From NCBI RefSeq assembly GCF_001677435.1, contig NZ_CP016268.1:2345001-2409000 (forward strand): 64,000 nt of DNA, given 5' to 3'. The position numbers and the translations under genes are program-made. Of the stretch, positions 36,689-45,689 are shown in pieces; within the stretch, counting starts at the first letter, position 1; each line of letters starts with the position of its first letter. Origin of the DNA: Woeseia oceani (lineage in GTDB: Bacteria; Pseudomonadota; Gammaproteobacteria; Steroidobacterales; Woeseiaceae). A model generated the notes under the pieces. The model was not told the DNA's origin, did no database searches, and was given only the letters and a program-made list of their open reading frames with translations.

Positions 36689-37486
36689 ATGGCACGTTTA
36701 ATCCTCAGTCTCGACAGTCAGGTTCTCGCTGAATACAACATGTCCAAGGAGCGGTACACGATTGGCCGTCTTCCGGACAATGATGTTCGTATCGACAACC
36801 CGGCTGTTAGCGGGCACCACTCATTGATCATCAATATTCTGAATGATTCGTTCCTGGAAGACCTGAACAGCACCAATGGCACCTACGTCAATGGCAAGCT
36901 GATCAAGAAACACGCCTTGCAACACGGCGATGTGATCACGATTGGTCACCATCAGCTGCGATTTGCCGATCAACAGGTGAATGAGCCAGAGCAGGACGAG
37001 TTTGAAAAAACCATGGTTATCCCTGCCGGGCAGCAGAATGCCGAACAGCTCGCACGGGCCGAGCAGGCTGCAGAAGCAGCTGCCGCCGAACGCCAGGAAA
37101 AAGCGGCTACCGACAAGGTCGACGTCAAGGTCGACATCCCCAAACCCAGACCTGAACCTGCACGACACGACCAGACAGCCGCTGGCCTCGACCCGGCATT
37201 GGCTCCAAGCGCCCTGCCGATGGCCAAATTGCAGGTACTGAGCGGATCGTTCGCCGGACGTGAGCTCGAGCTGACCAAGGCGTTGACGACTTTGGGCCGG
37301 CCCGGCATTCAGGTTGCGGCAATTACCCGCCGCGCCGAGGGTTACTTCGTCGTGCACGTCGAAAGTGGCAAAGACGGCGACTACCCGCTGGTCAATGGCC
37401 AAGCGATTGGTCCACAGGCTCGCAAGCTGCATGATAACGATGTATTGCAGCTTGCCGGCGTCAAAATGGGCTTCTTCAACGCCTGA
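36689..37486 (+). CDS. Double FHA-domain phosphothreonine-binding protein
   Basis: 265 residues. A canonical FHA domain (about 20-95) carries the phospho-binding residues: YTIGRLPDNDVRIDN, VSGHHSLI and LNSTNGTYVNG. A linker (about 100-185) contains EFEKTMVIPAG, a threonine-bearing segment that could be phosphorylated, then an Ala/Glu-rich helix and a proline-rich part. A second FHA-like domain (about 186-265; LSGSFAGRELELTKALTTLGR, DYPLVNGQAIGPQARKLHDNDVLQLAGVKMGFF) lacks the SxxH binding motif, so it is probably degenerate. Likely the output or substrate of the upstream kinase. It converges with alr. Confidence 0.88.
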   Translation: MARLILSLDSQVLAEYNMSKERYTIGRLPDNDVRIDNPAVSGHHSLIINILNDSFLEDLNSTNGTYVNGKLIKKHALQHGDVITIGHHQLRFADQQVNEPEQDEFEKTMVIPAGQQNAEQLARAEQAAEAAAAERQEKAATDKVDVKVDIPKPRPEPARHDQTAAGLDPALAPSALPMAKLQVLSGSFAGRELELTKALTTLGRPGIQVAAITRRAEGYFVVHVESGKDGDYPLVNGQAIGPQARKLHDNDVLQLAGVKMGFFNA

Positions 37487-37512
37487 GCGACAAGGCGCGA
37501 CTCAGCAAGACA

Positions 37513-38619
37513 CTACTCTCCAATCAGCGGAGGTTCCCGGTGCATTACGCCGGTGACCAGCTGATAGGGTATTGTGGCGGCCGCTCGCGCGACCTCTTCA
37601 ACCGGTAATTCCGGACCCCACAGGGTGACGCGGTCGCCGACTTTGTCGGTAGCGCCGGCACCCAGATCAACCACGGCCATGTCCATGGACACCGTGCCCG
37701 CCAAAGGCACACGGCGGCCATTGATCAGCACCGGCGTAGCCGATGGCAGGAAACGTGTGTAGCCGTCAGCGTAGCCCGCTGCGATGACCCCTATGACCGT
37801 ATCCCGGGGTGCGGACCAACGCCCGCCGTAGCCCACTCTTTGACCCGCAGGCAATCCTCTGACATCGATGAGCTGGGTCTCGAAGGTCATCGCTGGCCGC
37901 AAACCAAGATCAGCACCTGAGCCACTGGCGAACGGCGAAATGCCGTACAGCGACAGTCCAGGCCGTACCCATGTTGCGCCCAGATTGCCCCAGTGCCGAC
38001 TGTCGGCAACACTGGCGGTAATACTGAATAATGCGGGGGAATTCGCCGCGCTGACGTCGCCGTCAAAGCCTTTGCAGACTCGCTGGAAACGGGCCTGCTG
38101 CGCTGTCGTCAGTGGATCAGACGGATCGTCAGCACACGCGAAATGGGTCATCAAGCGAATGTCAGCAACCTGCGGGGAAGCCCGCAAGCGGGCAAGAACA
38201 GCCGCTACTTCCTCAGGCTGAAACCCAAGTCGGTGCATGCCGGTATCGACTTTCAGCCAGACAACGAACGTCGCCCCCGAACCCCGACCGTCCAGAAGTG
38301 ACAGCTGCGCATGGCTGTGCACGACAATCTCACATTGGCAAGCAGCGGCGAGTGCGCGCTCACTCTGGCTGGAGGGCCCCGCCAGCAGCACGAGCCGTTG
38401 GTCGATTCCAGCGGATCGCAGCGTTTCTGCCTCACTGAGACGGGCGATGGCCAGACCGTCAGCCGCGGCCAGCGCCTTCGCCGCCGTCAGCAAGCCGTGG
38501 CCGTAGGCATTGCCTTTGATCGCCGCCAGAACCCGTGCGGCAGGCGCCATTGTCTGAACGAGCTTAAGATTGTGGCTCAGCGCACTCGGGGAAATGTGCG
38601 CCCGGGCACCTTGGGTCAC
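37513..38619 (-). CDS. alr: Alanine racemase
   Basis: 368 residues. PLP enzyme that makes D-alanine for the cell wall. The PLP lysine is K35 in AAIKGNAYGHG; the catalytic tyrosine lies in WVRPGLSLYGISP; substrate region VSMDMAVVDLG. The GTG start (MTQGARAHISP) was chosen because it has CAGGG 7 bases upstream, gives the normal family length and begins after dnaB ends; the frame is open further upstream only as an overlap with dnaB. The gene order dnaB-alr is the usual one. Confidence 0.94.
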   Translation of the reverse strand: MTQGARAHISPSALSHNLKLVQTMAPAARVLAAIKGNAYGHGLLTAAKALAAADGLAIARLSEAETLRSAGIDQRLVLLAGPSSQSERALAAACQCEIVVHSHAQLSLLDGRGSGATFVVWLKVDTGMHRLGFQPEEVAAVLARLRASPQVADIRLMTHFACADDPSDPLTTAQQARFQRVCKGFDGDVSAANSPALFSITASVADSRHWGNLGATWVRPGLSLYGISPFASGSGADLGLRPAMTFETQLIDVRGLPAGQRVGYGGRWSAPRDTVIGVIAAGYADGYTRFLPSATPVLINGRRVPLAGTVSMDMAVVDLGAGATDKVGDRVTLWGPELPVEEVARAAATIPYQLVTGVMHREPPLIGE

Positions 38620-38656
38620 GAATGAACCCTGCCCGGTCGTCGCATACTGGGTTGCA

Positions 38657-40054
38657 TCAGGAGTAACCGTCGTCCATGTAATGTTCCGGCACCCAGTTCT
38701 CGAACTTGGTAAAGCGGCCGACGAACGTGAGCGGGAAATCGCCAATTGGACCGTTACGTTGTTTCGCTATACAAATATCGGCAATACCTTTGCGCGGCGT
38801 GTCCTGGTTGTAGACCTCTTCGCGGTAGATAAAGATGATCAGATCAGCATCCTGCTCGATGGCTCCCGACTCACGTAAATCGGACATCACCGGCCGCTTG
38901 TCGGTCCGTTGTTCGACGCTTCGATTGAGCTGCGACAGAGCGATAACCGGCAATTCCAGCTCTTTCGCCAGTGCTTTAAGCGAACGGGATATTTCCGAAA
39001 TCTCAGTAGCCCTGTTCTCCGCAATACCGGCAACCTGCATCAACTGCAGATAATCAATGACGATCAGGCCAAGTCCGTGCTCACGCTTCAAGCGCCGCGC
39101 ACGCGCACGAATCTCGGTGGGGGTCAGTGCCGGAGTGTCATCAATGTAAATCGGGGCATCGGACATCAATTGCACGGCAGTGTTGATCCGCGACCAATCT
39201 TCATCCGGGAAATTACCGGTTCTGAGATGGGATTGATCAACCCGGCCGAGCGAGGAAATCATACGAAATGCCAGCTGTTCGGAAGGCATCTCCATCGAGA
39301 ATATCGCCGTCGGTACCTTGCCACCGATCGCCGCATTTTCGGCAATGTTAACGGCAAAGGTTGTTTTACCCATTGAAGGTCGGCCGGCAATGATGACGAG
39401 GTCGCCCTTTTGCAGACCGGCCGTCATCTTGTCGAACTCGTTGTAACCCGTCGATATGCCGGTGACATCGCCATCTGACTGATGCAGCAGATCGATACGA
39501 TCAACCGTGGCAGGCAGGATGTCTTTCAGCGCCTGAAACCCGGCTTTCCCTCGCGCACCTTTCTCCGCGATCTGGTAAACCATGCGCTCGGCTTCGTCCA
39601 CCAGTGCCGAAGCACTACGGCCGTCTGTCGTGTAGGCATTACCGCTGATCTCATTGCCGACATTGATCAGCGCGCGTAACGTCGCCCGTTCGCGCAAGAT
39701 ACCCGCGTACGCTCGTACGTTGGCGGCACCGGGGGTCTCGTTAGTCAGGGTCGCCAGGTATTCCAGGCCGCCGGCCGACTCCAGCTCGCCGCGGTTGTCG
39801 AGAAACTCGGAGACGGTGACCACATCGCAGGGCTGGCCCTGCTCGACCAGGTTGGCAATCGCGGCAAAGATCAGGCGATGATCCTTGCGGTAAAACTCAT
39901 CGGCAACAACCAGATCGGCTATCTTGTCCCACGCAAGATTGTCGAGCATCAGGCCGCCAATCAATGACTGTTCGGCCTCAATGGAATGAGGCGGCATCCG
40001 CAAACGCTGCTCGATTTCATCAACCGGCATGCCGTCATCCAGCGCTCGCACCAT
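38657..40054 (-). CDS. dnaB: Replicative DNA helicase DnaB
   Basis: 465 residues: N-terminal domain (MPPHSIEAEQSLIGGLMLDN, about 20-120), linker, and RecA-like helicase core with Walker A GRPSMGKTTFAVN, IYIDDTPALTPTEIRARARRLKRE and LIVIDYLQLM (Walker B). No intein is inserted in the core. The ATG at 40054 was chosen for GGAGGG 9 bases upstream; the frame extends 14 codons further, into a glycine-rich stretch without homology. Confidence 0.97.
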   Translation of the reverse strand: MVRALDDGMPVDEIEQRLRMPPHSIEAEQSLIGGLMLDNLAWDKIADLVVADEFYRKDHRLIFAAIANLVEQGQPCDVVTVSEFLDNRGELESAGGLEYLATLTNETPGAANVRAYAGILRERATLRALINVGNEISGNAYTTDGRSASALVDEAERMVYQIAEKGARGKAGFQALKDILPATVDRIDLLHQSDGDVTGISTGYNEFDKMTAGLQKGDLVIIAGRPSMGKTTFAVNIAENAAIGGKVPTAIFSMEMPSEQLAFRMISSLGRVDQSHLRTGNFPDEDWSRINTAVQLMSDAPIYIDDTPALTPTEIRARARRLKREHGLGLIVIDYLQLMQVAGIAENRATEISEISRSLKALAKELELPVIALSQLNRSVEQRTDKRPVMSDLRESGAIEQDADLIIFIYREEVYNQDTPRKGIADICIAKQRNGPIGDFPLTFVGRFTKFENWVPEHYMDDGYS

Positions 40055-40175
40055 CGACCCGTACCCTCCTGCCACCGCGCCACAGCCTCCGGCCATCGCG
40101 ACGGAATTACCCGCGTAAGTCGTCTACCAAAGGTATCACAGAGCGCCGCAGTACTGGGGCGCCCACGGGTACGGC

Positions 40176-40625
40176 TTATTCGTCGCCGACAACCCGGACT
40201 GTGATTTCGACATTAACCTTGGTGTGGAAATGCAGGCCGACAGTATGTTCACCAACATCGTGGATCGGGCCATCCGGCATGCGAACTTCGGCGCGGGTAA
40301 CTTCGATATTGAGTTTCTCGAAAGCTTGTTCGATGTCGATCGGGCCAACTGATCCGAACAGCTTGCCTTCCGAGCCCACATTGGCCTGAATGACCAACTC
40401 CATGCCTTTGACCAGGTCCGCGCGCTTCTGCGCCGCGGCAAGTTCTTTCGCCGCCGCTGCTTCAAGCTCGGCCCGACGCGATTCGAACTCGGCCATATTT
40501 TGCTTGGTCGCTAACGCCGCCTTGCCCTTCGGCAGCAGAAAATTGCGACCATAGCCTGGCTTCACGGTGACCAGGTCGCCGATGCTGCCCAGATTCTCAA
40601 CATTGTCCAGCAAGATTACGTTCAT
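40176..40625 (-). CDS. rplI: 50S ribosomal protein L9
   Basis: 149 residues with the L9 signature at the N-terminus (MNVILLDNVENLGSIGDLVTVKPGYGRNFLLPKGKA), a long connecting helix (about 40-75) and the C-terminal domain (GKLFGSVGPIDIEQAF). It is in the rpsF-rpsR-DUF2232-rplI operon. No unusual feature. Confidence 0.98.
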   Translation of the reverse strand: MNVILLDNVENLGSIGDLVTVKPGYGRNFLLPKGKAALATKQNMAEFESRRAELEAAAAKELAAAQKRADLVKGMELVIQANVGSEGKLFGSVGPIDIEQAFEKLNIEVTRAEVRMPDGPIHDVGEHTVGLHFHTKVNVEITVRVVGDE

Positions 40626-40667
40626 CGTTCAAACCCTGTATTTAACTATTCAAAAGTCCGCCTGGCC

Positions 40668-41570
40668 CTACCGACGTGCACGCCTTGCGGCTATGCGCTG
40701 ACGGTAATTGAACCAGGCATCGCTGTATCCCAACACTGCCAATCCGAGGATCAGCAGTACATGCAAAAACGGCAACAGCGCATAAACTGCGATGATTGCC
40801 AGATTTGGCAAAACACCTTCCGCGTGCAACCAGTGCATCACCGCAAGGCCCTGCAACCAGAATACGGCAAACAAAACAAATGCCAAATCCTGCAAACTCG
40901 CGGCACTGACTGCAGCGGCGGCCAGAGAGGTCAGCGCCATGCTTGCCGCCAGTACCTTGCCCAGCTGCAGATCACTAAACCGTCCGAACCGACCAACTTG
41001 CTCCGGCAATTGCTGAAACAATGCATATCCCAGAACCACTGCCAGTGCCAGCATTGACCACGGCACGAATACCGAGACCATCGTCATCTGTCGCGCGATG
41101 ATCTCCCGGTTACTGGCCAGCGTCGCGACATCCTGTTCATTCCAACCGACTTCGCGCAACACCGCGATAGACTGGTCGATGACAGTGCCCCACAGAGCAA
41201 CCGGGTCCCCGCTTAGAACGTGGATGCCGATTACCGCCATAACTGCAACGATAACCGAGACCTGCATCGTGAACGACAGTGATCGTGTACGTTGGATCAA
41301 CATCGCCAGCAGCAAGCCGGGAACACACACGATGGCCGCGTTCGACAGCATCGGCCAACCGGAACCACCCAGCAAGGTCGCCAAACCGCTGGCGATAGCC
41401 ACCGCCGCTATTCCTTGCAACAGCGCTACACGAACTCCGTGCGCAAGGACCAGCATAACGATGACCGCGCCGCTGGCGATCGACGCCAACAGTGGCACAA
41501 CCAACGCGAACGCCAGCCCGATAATGCCGTTCCATGGCTTCGCCTGAAGCCACAACGCTACCGGACGCAC
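40668..41570 (-). CDS. DUF2232 (YybS-like) integral membrane protein
   Basis: 300 residues with about eight hydrophobic segments and a basic C-terminus (RQRIAARRARR). It belongs to the DUF2232/YybS group, often found between rpsR and rplI in gammaproteobacteria and next to rplI in Bacillus. Function unknown. One soluble stretch (about 120-160, REVGWNEQDVATLASNREIIARQ) lies between the hydrophobic halves. Assignment rests on topology and position. Confidence 0.8.
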   Translation of the reverse strand: MRPVALWLQAKPWNGIIGLAFALVVPLLASIASGAVIVMLVLAHGVRVALLQGIAAVAIASGLATLLGGSGWPMLSNAAIVCVPGLLLAMLIQRTRSLSFTMQVSVIVAVMAVIGIHVLSGDPVALWGTVIDQSIAVLREVGWNEQDVATLASNREIIARQMTMVSVFVPWSMLALAVVLGYALFQQLPEQVGRFGRFSDLQLGKVLAASMALTSLAAAAVSAASLQDLAFVLFAVFWLQGLAVMHWLHAEGVLPNLAIIAVYALLPFLHVLLILGLAVLGYSDAWFNYRQRIAARRARR

Positions 41571-41591
41571 GTTGTTATGCCTTGTTGCTGC

Positions 41592-41816
41592 TCAGTGTCG
41601 ATCTGTGTACGGCAGCAATGCCAGAAAGCGCGCCCGTTTCACCGCGCTCGCCAACTGGCGCTGGTAATGTGCCTTCGTGCCGGTAATCCGGCTCGGTACA
41701 ATTTTGCCCGTCTCGGTGACGTACGCTTTCAGCAGGGTGAGATCCTTGTAATCAATCTCGGTAATGCCCTCGGCTGTAAAACGGCAATATTTGCGTCTGC
41801 GTGAATATCGACTCAT
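41592..41816 (-). CDS. rpsR: 30S ribosomal protein S18
   Basis: 74 residues: [71 protein letters not shown]-type sequence with the conserved CRFT and YKD motifs. It pairs with S6 on the 30S platform. It lies 14 bases after rpsF. No priB gene lies between rpsF and rpsR, unlike in E. coli. Confidence 0.98.
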   Translation of the reverse strand: MSRYSRRRKYCRFTAEGITEIDYKDLTLLKAYVTETGKIVPSRITGTKAHYQRQLASAVKRARFLALLPYTDRH

Positions 41817-41830
41817 CTCTAACTACTCCG

Positions 41831-42364
41831 TCACGCGCTGTCAGCTGCTGCAGCCGGTTTCTCGGCAGCAACAACGTCGTCGTTGTCATTATTGTCCGGT
41901 GCCGCATCCGCTTTCTCTGCAGAAGCACTTTCGTCGGTCGCTGCAGCGTCATCGGAGCTTGATTCTTCGGCGGCCATCGCGGCTTCAGCAGCGGCTTTGG
42001 CGTCGCGGCGGCGCTGCGCCTCTTTCTCTTTAACCTTCTCTTCTTCAACCGCGACGGCCATCGGTGATGCTTCAGTGATGGCTTCTTTACGGTTGATAAC
42101 CAAGTGGCGCAGAACGGCGTCGTTAAAACGGAACGCGCTGGTGATCTCGTCAACGATCGCGTGATCGCATTCGACATTCAGCAGGACGTAGTGGGCTTTG
42201 TGCGCTTTGTTGATCGGGTGTGCCAGCTGACGCCGACCCCAGTCTTCATTGCGGTGGACGGTGCCGCCAGAGGCAGTAACCATGCCCTGGTAACGTTCCA
42301 CCATGGCAGGCACTTGTTCGCTCTGATCCGGATGGACCAGAAACACGATTTCGTAATGTCTCAT
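41831..42364 (-). CDS. rpsF: 30S ribosomal protein S6 with long acidic tail
   Basis: 177 residues; the globular S6 domain is about 1-99 ([56 protein letters not shown]). Residues 100-177 form an Ala/Asp/Glu-rich, low-complexity tail, first a charged helix ([17 protein letters not shown]), then disordered sequence. E. coli S6 is about 131-135 residues, with a short tail extended by RimK with glutamates; here the tail is encoded. It is the first gene of the operon. Confidence 0.96.
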   Translation of the reverse strand: MRHYEIVFLVHPDQSEQVPAMVERYQGMVTASGGTVHRNEDWGRRQLAHPINKAHKAHYVLLNVECDHAIVDEITSAFRFNDAVLRHLVINRKEAITEASPMAVAVEEEKVKEKEAQRRRDAKAAAEAAMAAEESSSDDAAATDESASAEKADAAPDNNDNDDVVAAEKPAAAADSA

Positions 42365-42385
42365 TGTATCCCCTTACGGATAATA

Positions 42386-42408
42386 GCCTCCCGGTCATCC
42401 GGTGAGGC
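42386..42408 (-). promoter_or_regulatory. Leader hairpin upstream of rpsF, possible S6:S18 binding site
   Basis: On the minus strand GCCTC-A-CCGG-ATGA-CCGG-GAGGC folds into a 9-base-pair stem with one bulged A, ending 21 bases before the rpsF start. In many bacteria the S6:S18 complex represses its operon through a leader structure with a CCG element. The position and CCG are suggestive; I could not match the full consensus. Confidence 0.35.
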
Positions 42409-42476
42409 AAGAGGTACGGCGGTGACCCAGCGCGTGCGCGCAGCCATCCACCGCCCGCCAGTCAAGCGGGAGGCGC

Positions 42477-42505
42477 ATCCTACCTAAGGCGATGCGGGTC
42501 TGCAA
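42477..42505 (-). promoter_or_regulatory. Candidate promoter of the rpsF operon
   Basis: TTGCAG (42505-42500), 17-base spacer, TAGGAT (42482-42477) on the minus strand, four of six matches in each box. The predicted start near 42470 gives a leader of about 105 bases, which would contain the hairpin at 42386-42408 and a second GC-rich stem near 42451-42475. Confidence 0.4.
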
Positions 42506-42549
42506 GCAAAGGCCTGCAAAATCACGGATTTCCGCCGATCCGCGCCGGC

Positions 42550-43323
42550 CTATTCGGTGGTCGGGCTGGCCTGACGCTGGCGCAAGGCTTCGTAGAGGCA
42601 GATTCCGGTGGCCACCGAAACATTGAGGCTGGAGACCGAACCCAGCATCGGCAGATGCACCAGGCGATCACAGCGCTGCATCACGTTCTGCTTGAGGCCG
42701 CTGTGTTCACGTCCCATCACCAATGCCAACGGGCCGTCCATGGGCGTCACAAACAGACTCTCGCTGCCGCCGTCGCTGGTGCCGACAATGCTGATACCGT
42801 AATCCGACAGCCAGCCCAAGGTCCGTCCGATATTGGCTACGGAGGCAAACGGCAGCGATTCTGCGGCACCTGCCGCTACTTTGCTGACGGTAGGACCGAG
42901 TCCCGCTGCGCCGTGTTTTGAAACGATGACCGCATCCACCCCTGCCGCATCGGCGGTACGCAAACAGGCGCCCAGATTGTGCGGGTCCTGCAAACCCTCC
43001 AGGACCAGCAGCAAAATGGGCTCCGGCCGTTCAGACGTCAGCCGCTGCTCGACGAAATCGCGCAAGGCTCCCTCATCCATGGTCGTGCTGCGCTGGATTT
43101 CGGCGACAACTCCCTGGTGACGCGATTCACCGCTCATTTGCTCGAGGCGCGAGCGATTTGCTGACTGCACCTCCACGCCATGCCGATTGGCGGCAGCAAT
43201 CAACGCCTCTACCCTGGGATTCGCCGTCCGGTATTCGGCATAGAGTTTTCGTACCGTGGCCGAACTGCTTGCCAATAGTTGTTCGACGGCACGCAGGCCG
43301 GTCACGTAGCGCGCTTTACTCAT
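42550..43323 (-). CDS. rlmB: 23S rRNA 2'-O-ribose methyltransferase RlmB (G2251)
   Basis: 257 residues. An N-terminal substrate-binding domain (about 1-75; GLRAVEQLL) and a SpoU-type SPOUT domain: LVLEGLQDPHNLGACLRTADAAGVDAVI, ALVMGREHSGL and HLPMLGSVSSLNVSVATGI. It methylates G2251 of 23S rRNA. It overlaps rnr by 4 bases, the usual rnr-rlmB pair. Confidence 0.95.
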   Translation of the reverse strand: MSKARYVTGLRAVEQLLASSSATVRKLYAEYRTANPRVEALIAAANRHGVEVQSANRSRLEQMSGESRHQGVVAEIQRSTTMDEGALRDFVEQRLTSERPEPILLLVLEGLQDPHNLGACLRTADAAGVDAVIVSKHGAAGLGPTVSKVAAGAAESLPFASVANIGRTLGWLSDYGISIVGTSDGGSESLFVTPMDGPLALVMGREHSGLKQNVMQRCDRLVHLPMLGSVSSLNVSVATGICLYEALRQRQASPTTE

Positions 43324-45545
43324 CGTTTGCTTCGTCTCTTGCTGCCCGACCCGGCGCGCTTGCGCCCGGTCTGCGGTTCAGATTCATCTTCCATGGGCCT
43401 GAAATCGATACGCTTCGACTCCATGTCCACTCGTTGTACCTGCACGCTCATCGCGTCGCCCAGGCGGTAGCGTTTGCCGCCCCGATCACCCACCAGCTCC
43501 AGCCTGCTTGCATCAAACTGGTAGTAATCGTTCTTCAGACTGGTTACGTGCACCAGCCCGTCAATCTGAAATTCTGACAACTGCACGAAGACACCAAAAT
43601 TGGTCACTCCGGTAATCACGCCGGCGAACGTTTCCCCAACTTTATCTTCCATGAATTCGCACTTCAGCCACGCCTCGACCTCGCGTGTAGCGTCTTCGGC
43701 ACATCGTTCATGGGCTGAGCAGACCTGGCCGAGGTGGTCCATCGCCGCACGATCATAGTCGTGGTTACCGGCTTTGCCGCCACGCACGATGTGGCGGATT
43801 GCACGGTGCACCAGCAGATCCGGGTAACGACGGATTGGCGAAGTGAAATGCGCGTACGCATCAAGCGCAAGTCCGAAGTGGCCGATATTCTCCGGCGTGT
43901 ATTCCGCGTGTTTCAATGACCGCAACATCGCCATCGAGATGGCCTGACTGTCCGGCCGGTCTTTAACCTGCTGTAACAACTTGTTGAATTGACGTGGCTC
44001 GACGTGGTCCGGGTGCGGCACCTGTAACCCCAGACTCAACAGGTACTGGCGAAGATCTTCGAAGCGTTCGGGATCGGGTTTCGCGTGTACACGATACAGT
44101 CCGGCAATCTTGTGTTTGCGCAAAAACTTTGCTGCCTGAACATTGGCCGCGATCATGCACTCTTCGATCAGACGATGCGCATCATTGCGCGGCACCGTAA
44201 TAATTTTTTCCACCGTGCCATCGTCACCGAGTTCGATGCGCGCCTGTGGAATATCAAGCTCTATCGCACCTCGGCGATTGCGATTATTGGCAAACGCTTG
44301 GTACAGATCGTGCAGGTGCTGTATCGGTTCATGCACGACCGCGGGAACCGACTTGGGCGTTTCGCCGCTAAGAAAACCGCTGACCTCGGTATAAGTAAGG
44401 CGCGCATGAGAACGCATGAGCCCTTCGAAAAAGCGGGATTTTGAAACTTTGCCGTCTGCACCCACCCGCATTTCGCAGACCATGCACAGCCTGTCTACCT
44501 TCGGGTTGAGGGAACACAGGCCGTTAGAAAGCGCCTCCGGCAGCATCGGCACAACACGGTCTGCAAAATACACTGAGGTACCGCGTCGAATCGCTTCCTT
44601 GTCCAGCGGCGAATGCACGTCAACGTAGTGCGCGACGTCAGCAATGGCCACCAGCAGACGCCAACCCTTGCCGGATGGCTCGCAATAGACCGCATCATCA
44701 AAGTCCCGGGCATCAGCGCCGTCAATGGTGAGCAGCGGAATATCGCGCAAATCCTCGCGGCCCTTCTTGGCAGCTGCGGGTACGCTGCTGCCAAACTTCC
44801 CGGCCTGATCGGTAACGTTTTTCGGCCACACGTTCGGGATGCTGTGTGCGTGAATAGCAAGATCGGTGGCGATCCCCTTTTTGTCGGGCGCGCCGAGGAC
44901 ACGGACGACTCGTCCCGTTGCCTGTTCGTTGCCACTCGGGTAATCCAGAATTTCGGCAACCACGATCTGGCCATGTTTCGCCGAACCGTCTTCGCCCGCG
45001 GGAACGAGAATACGATGGGCGATCTTCGGGTTGTCGGGAATGACGATTCCGATTCCCCGCTCGCGTATAAACTGACCCGCCGTTTCGCGAAAGCCGCGCT
45101 CGAGCACTTCGACTACCCGGCCTTCCTCGCGGCCGCGTCGGTCCTTGCCGGTAACTTTGACCACAGCCCGGTCGCCGTCGAACAATCGTTGCATTTCGCG
45201 CGCGGACAAGTACACGTCGTCCGCGCCATCGTCTCGCCGCATGAAGCCGAAGCCGTCTGCGTGGCCGATAACGGTGCCCGCAACCAATTGCAGTTTCTCG
45301 GTGAGGCAGTACTCACCACGACGGTTCTCGATGATCTGGCCAGCCCGTACCATTTTGTCCAGTTTTTCGACCAACAGCGCACGCATGCGCTGCCCTTTCA
45401 GGTTGAAGTCTTTGAGAATCGCATCGGCCGGGCGCGGCTTGCCAACCTCCCGGAGATACTCCAGCACGGCATTGCGGTCCGGCAAAGGATGCTGGTACTT
45501 CTTGCCTCCCTTGGCGTCATCATTGGTCTTGGCTTTTTTGGACAA
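43320..45545 (-). CDS. rnr: Ribonuclease R
   Basis: 741 residues: N-terminal winged-helix part (about 20-75), cold-shock domains (about 80-230), RNB catalytic domain with PLLTIDGADARDFDDAVYC (metal-binding aspartates), S1 domain (about 635-720) and a short basic tail (KRAGSGSKRRSKR). It degrades structured RNA 3' to 5' and works with tmRNA. The TTG start at 45545 (MSKKAKTNDD) is preferred because AAGGAG lies 9 bases upstream; an in-frame TTG 30 bases earlier has no ribosome site and its codons include the AAGGAG itself. Confidence 0.95.
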   Translation of the reverse strand: MSKKAKTNDDAKGGKKYQHPLPDRNAVLEYLREVGKPRPADAILKDFNLKGQRMRALLVEKLDKMVRAGQIIENRRGEYCLTEKLQLVAGTVIGHADGFGFMRRDDGADDVYLSAREMQRLFDGDRAVVKVTGKDRRGREEGRVVEVLERGFRETAGQFIRERGIGIVIPDNPKIAHRILVPAGEDGSAKHGQIVVAEILDYPSGNEQATGRVVRVLGAPDKKGIATDLAIHAHSIPNVWPKNVTDQAGKFGSSVPAAAKKGREDLRDIPLLTIDGADARDFDDAVYCEPSGKGWRLLVAIADVAHYVDVHSPLDKEAIRRGTSVYFADRVVPMLPEALSNGLCSLNPKVDRLCMVCEMRVGADGKVSKSRFFEGLMRSHARLTYTEVSGFLSGETPKSVPAVVHEPIQHLHDLYQAFANNRNRRGAIELDIPQARIELGDDGTVEKIITVPRNDAHRLIEECMIAANVQAAKFLRKHKIAGLYRVHAKPDPERFEDLRQYLLSLGLQVPHPDHVEPRQFNKLLQQVKDRPDSQAISMAMLRSLKHAEYTPENIGHFGLALDAYAHFTSPIRRYPDLLVHRAIRHIVRGGKAGNHDYDRAAMDHLGQVCSAHERCAEDATREVEAWLKCEFMEDKVGETFAGVITGVTNFGVFVQLSEFQIDGLVHVTSLKNDYYQFDASRLELVGDRGGKRYRLGDAMSVQVQRVDMESKRIDFRPMEDESEPQTGRKRAGSGSKRRSKR

Positions 45546-45575
45546 TCGTCGCTGCTCCTTGTAGCTGATTGGCAA

Positions 45576-45605
45576 TTGACAGGATACGGGAGGTTTGAGT
45601 ACAGT
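45576..45605 (+). promoter_or_regulatory. Strong tRNA-type promoter
   Basis: Perfect TTGACA (45576-45581), 18-base spacer, TACAGT (45600-45605), then a G/C discriminator GCGCCCCCC, typical of stable-RNA promoters under stringent control. The predicted start near 45612 is about 33 bases before the broken tRNA-Leu. It lies in the short space between rnr and the tRNA genes. Confidence 0.7.
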
Positions 45606-45644
45606 GCGCCCCCCGCAATGGGCGCAATTGTACGCGTCCCGCCT

Positions 45645-45689
45645 GCAGAGGTGGCGGAATTGGTGGACACGCCGGCTTCAGGGGCTGGT
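45645..45689 (+). pseudogene. 5' fragment of a tRNA-Leu(CAG)
   Basis: Starting with GCAGAGG, the acceptor strand, D-arm and complete anticodon arm of a tRNA-Leu are present: D-loop GGCGGAATTGGTGGACAC, anticodon stem CCGGC/GCTGG around loop TTCAGGG, anticodon CAG. It matches the intact tRNA-Leu downstream at 39 of 45 positions. After GCTGGT the resemblance stops: no variable arm, no T-arm and no CCTCTGC to pair with the acceptor were found before the next tRNA. It keeps a strong promoter. Confidence 0.8.

Noticed and set aside
38619-38745. A longer alanine racemase overlapping dnaB by about 90 bases
   Set aside because: The extra N-terminus has no family homology and the GTG at 38619 has a good ribosome site.
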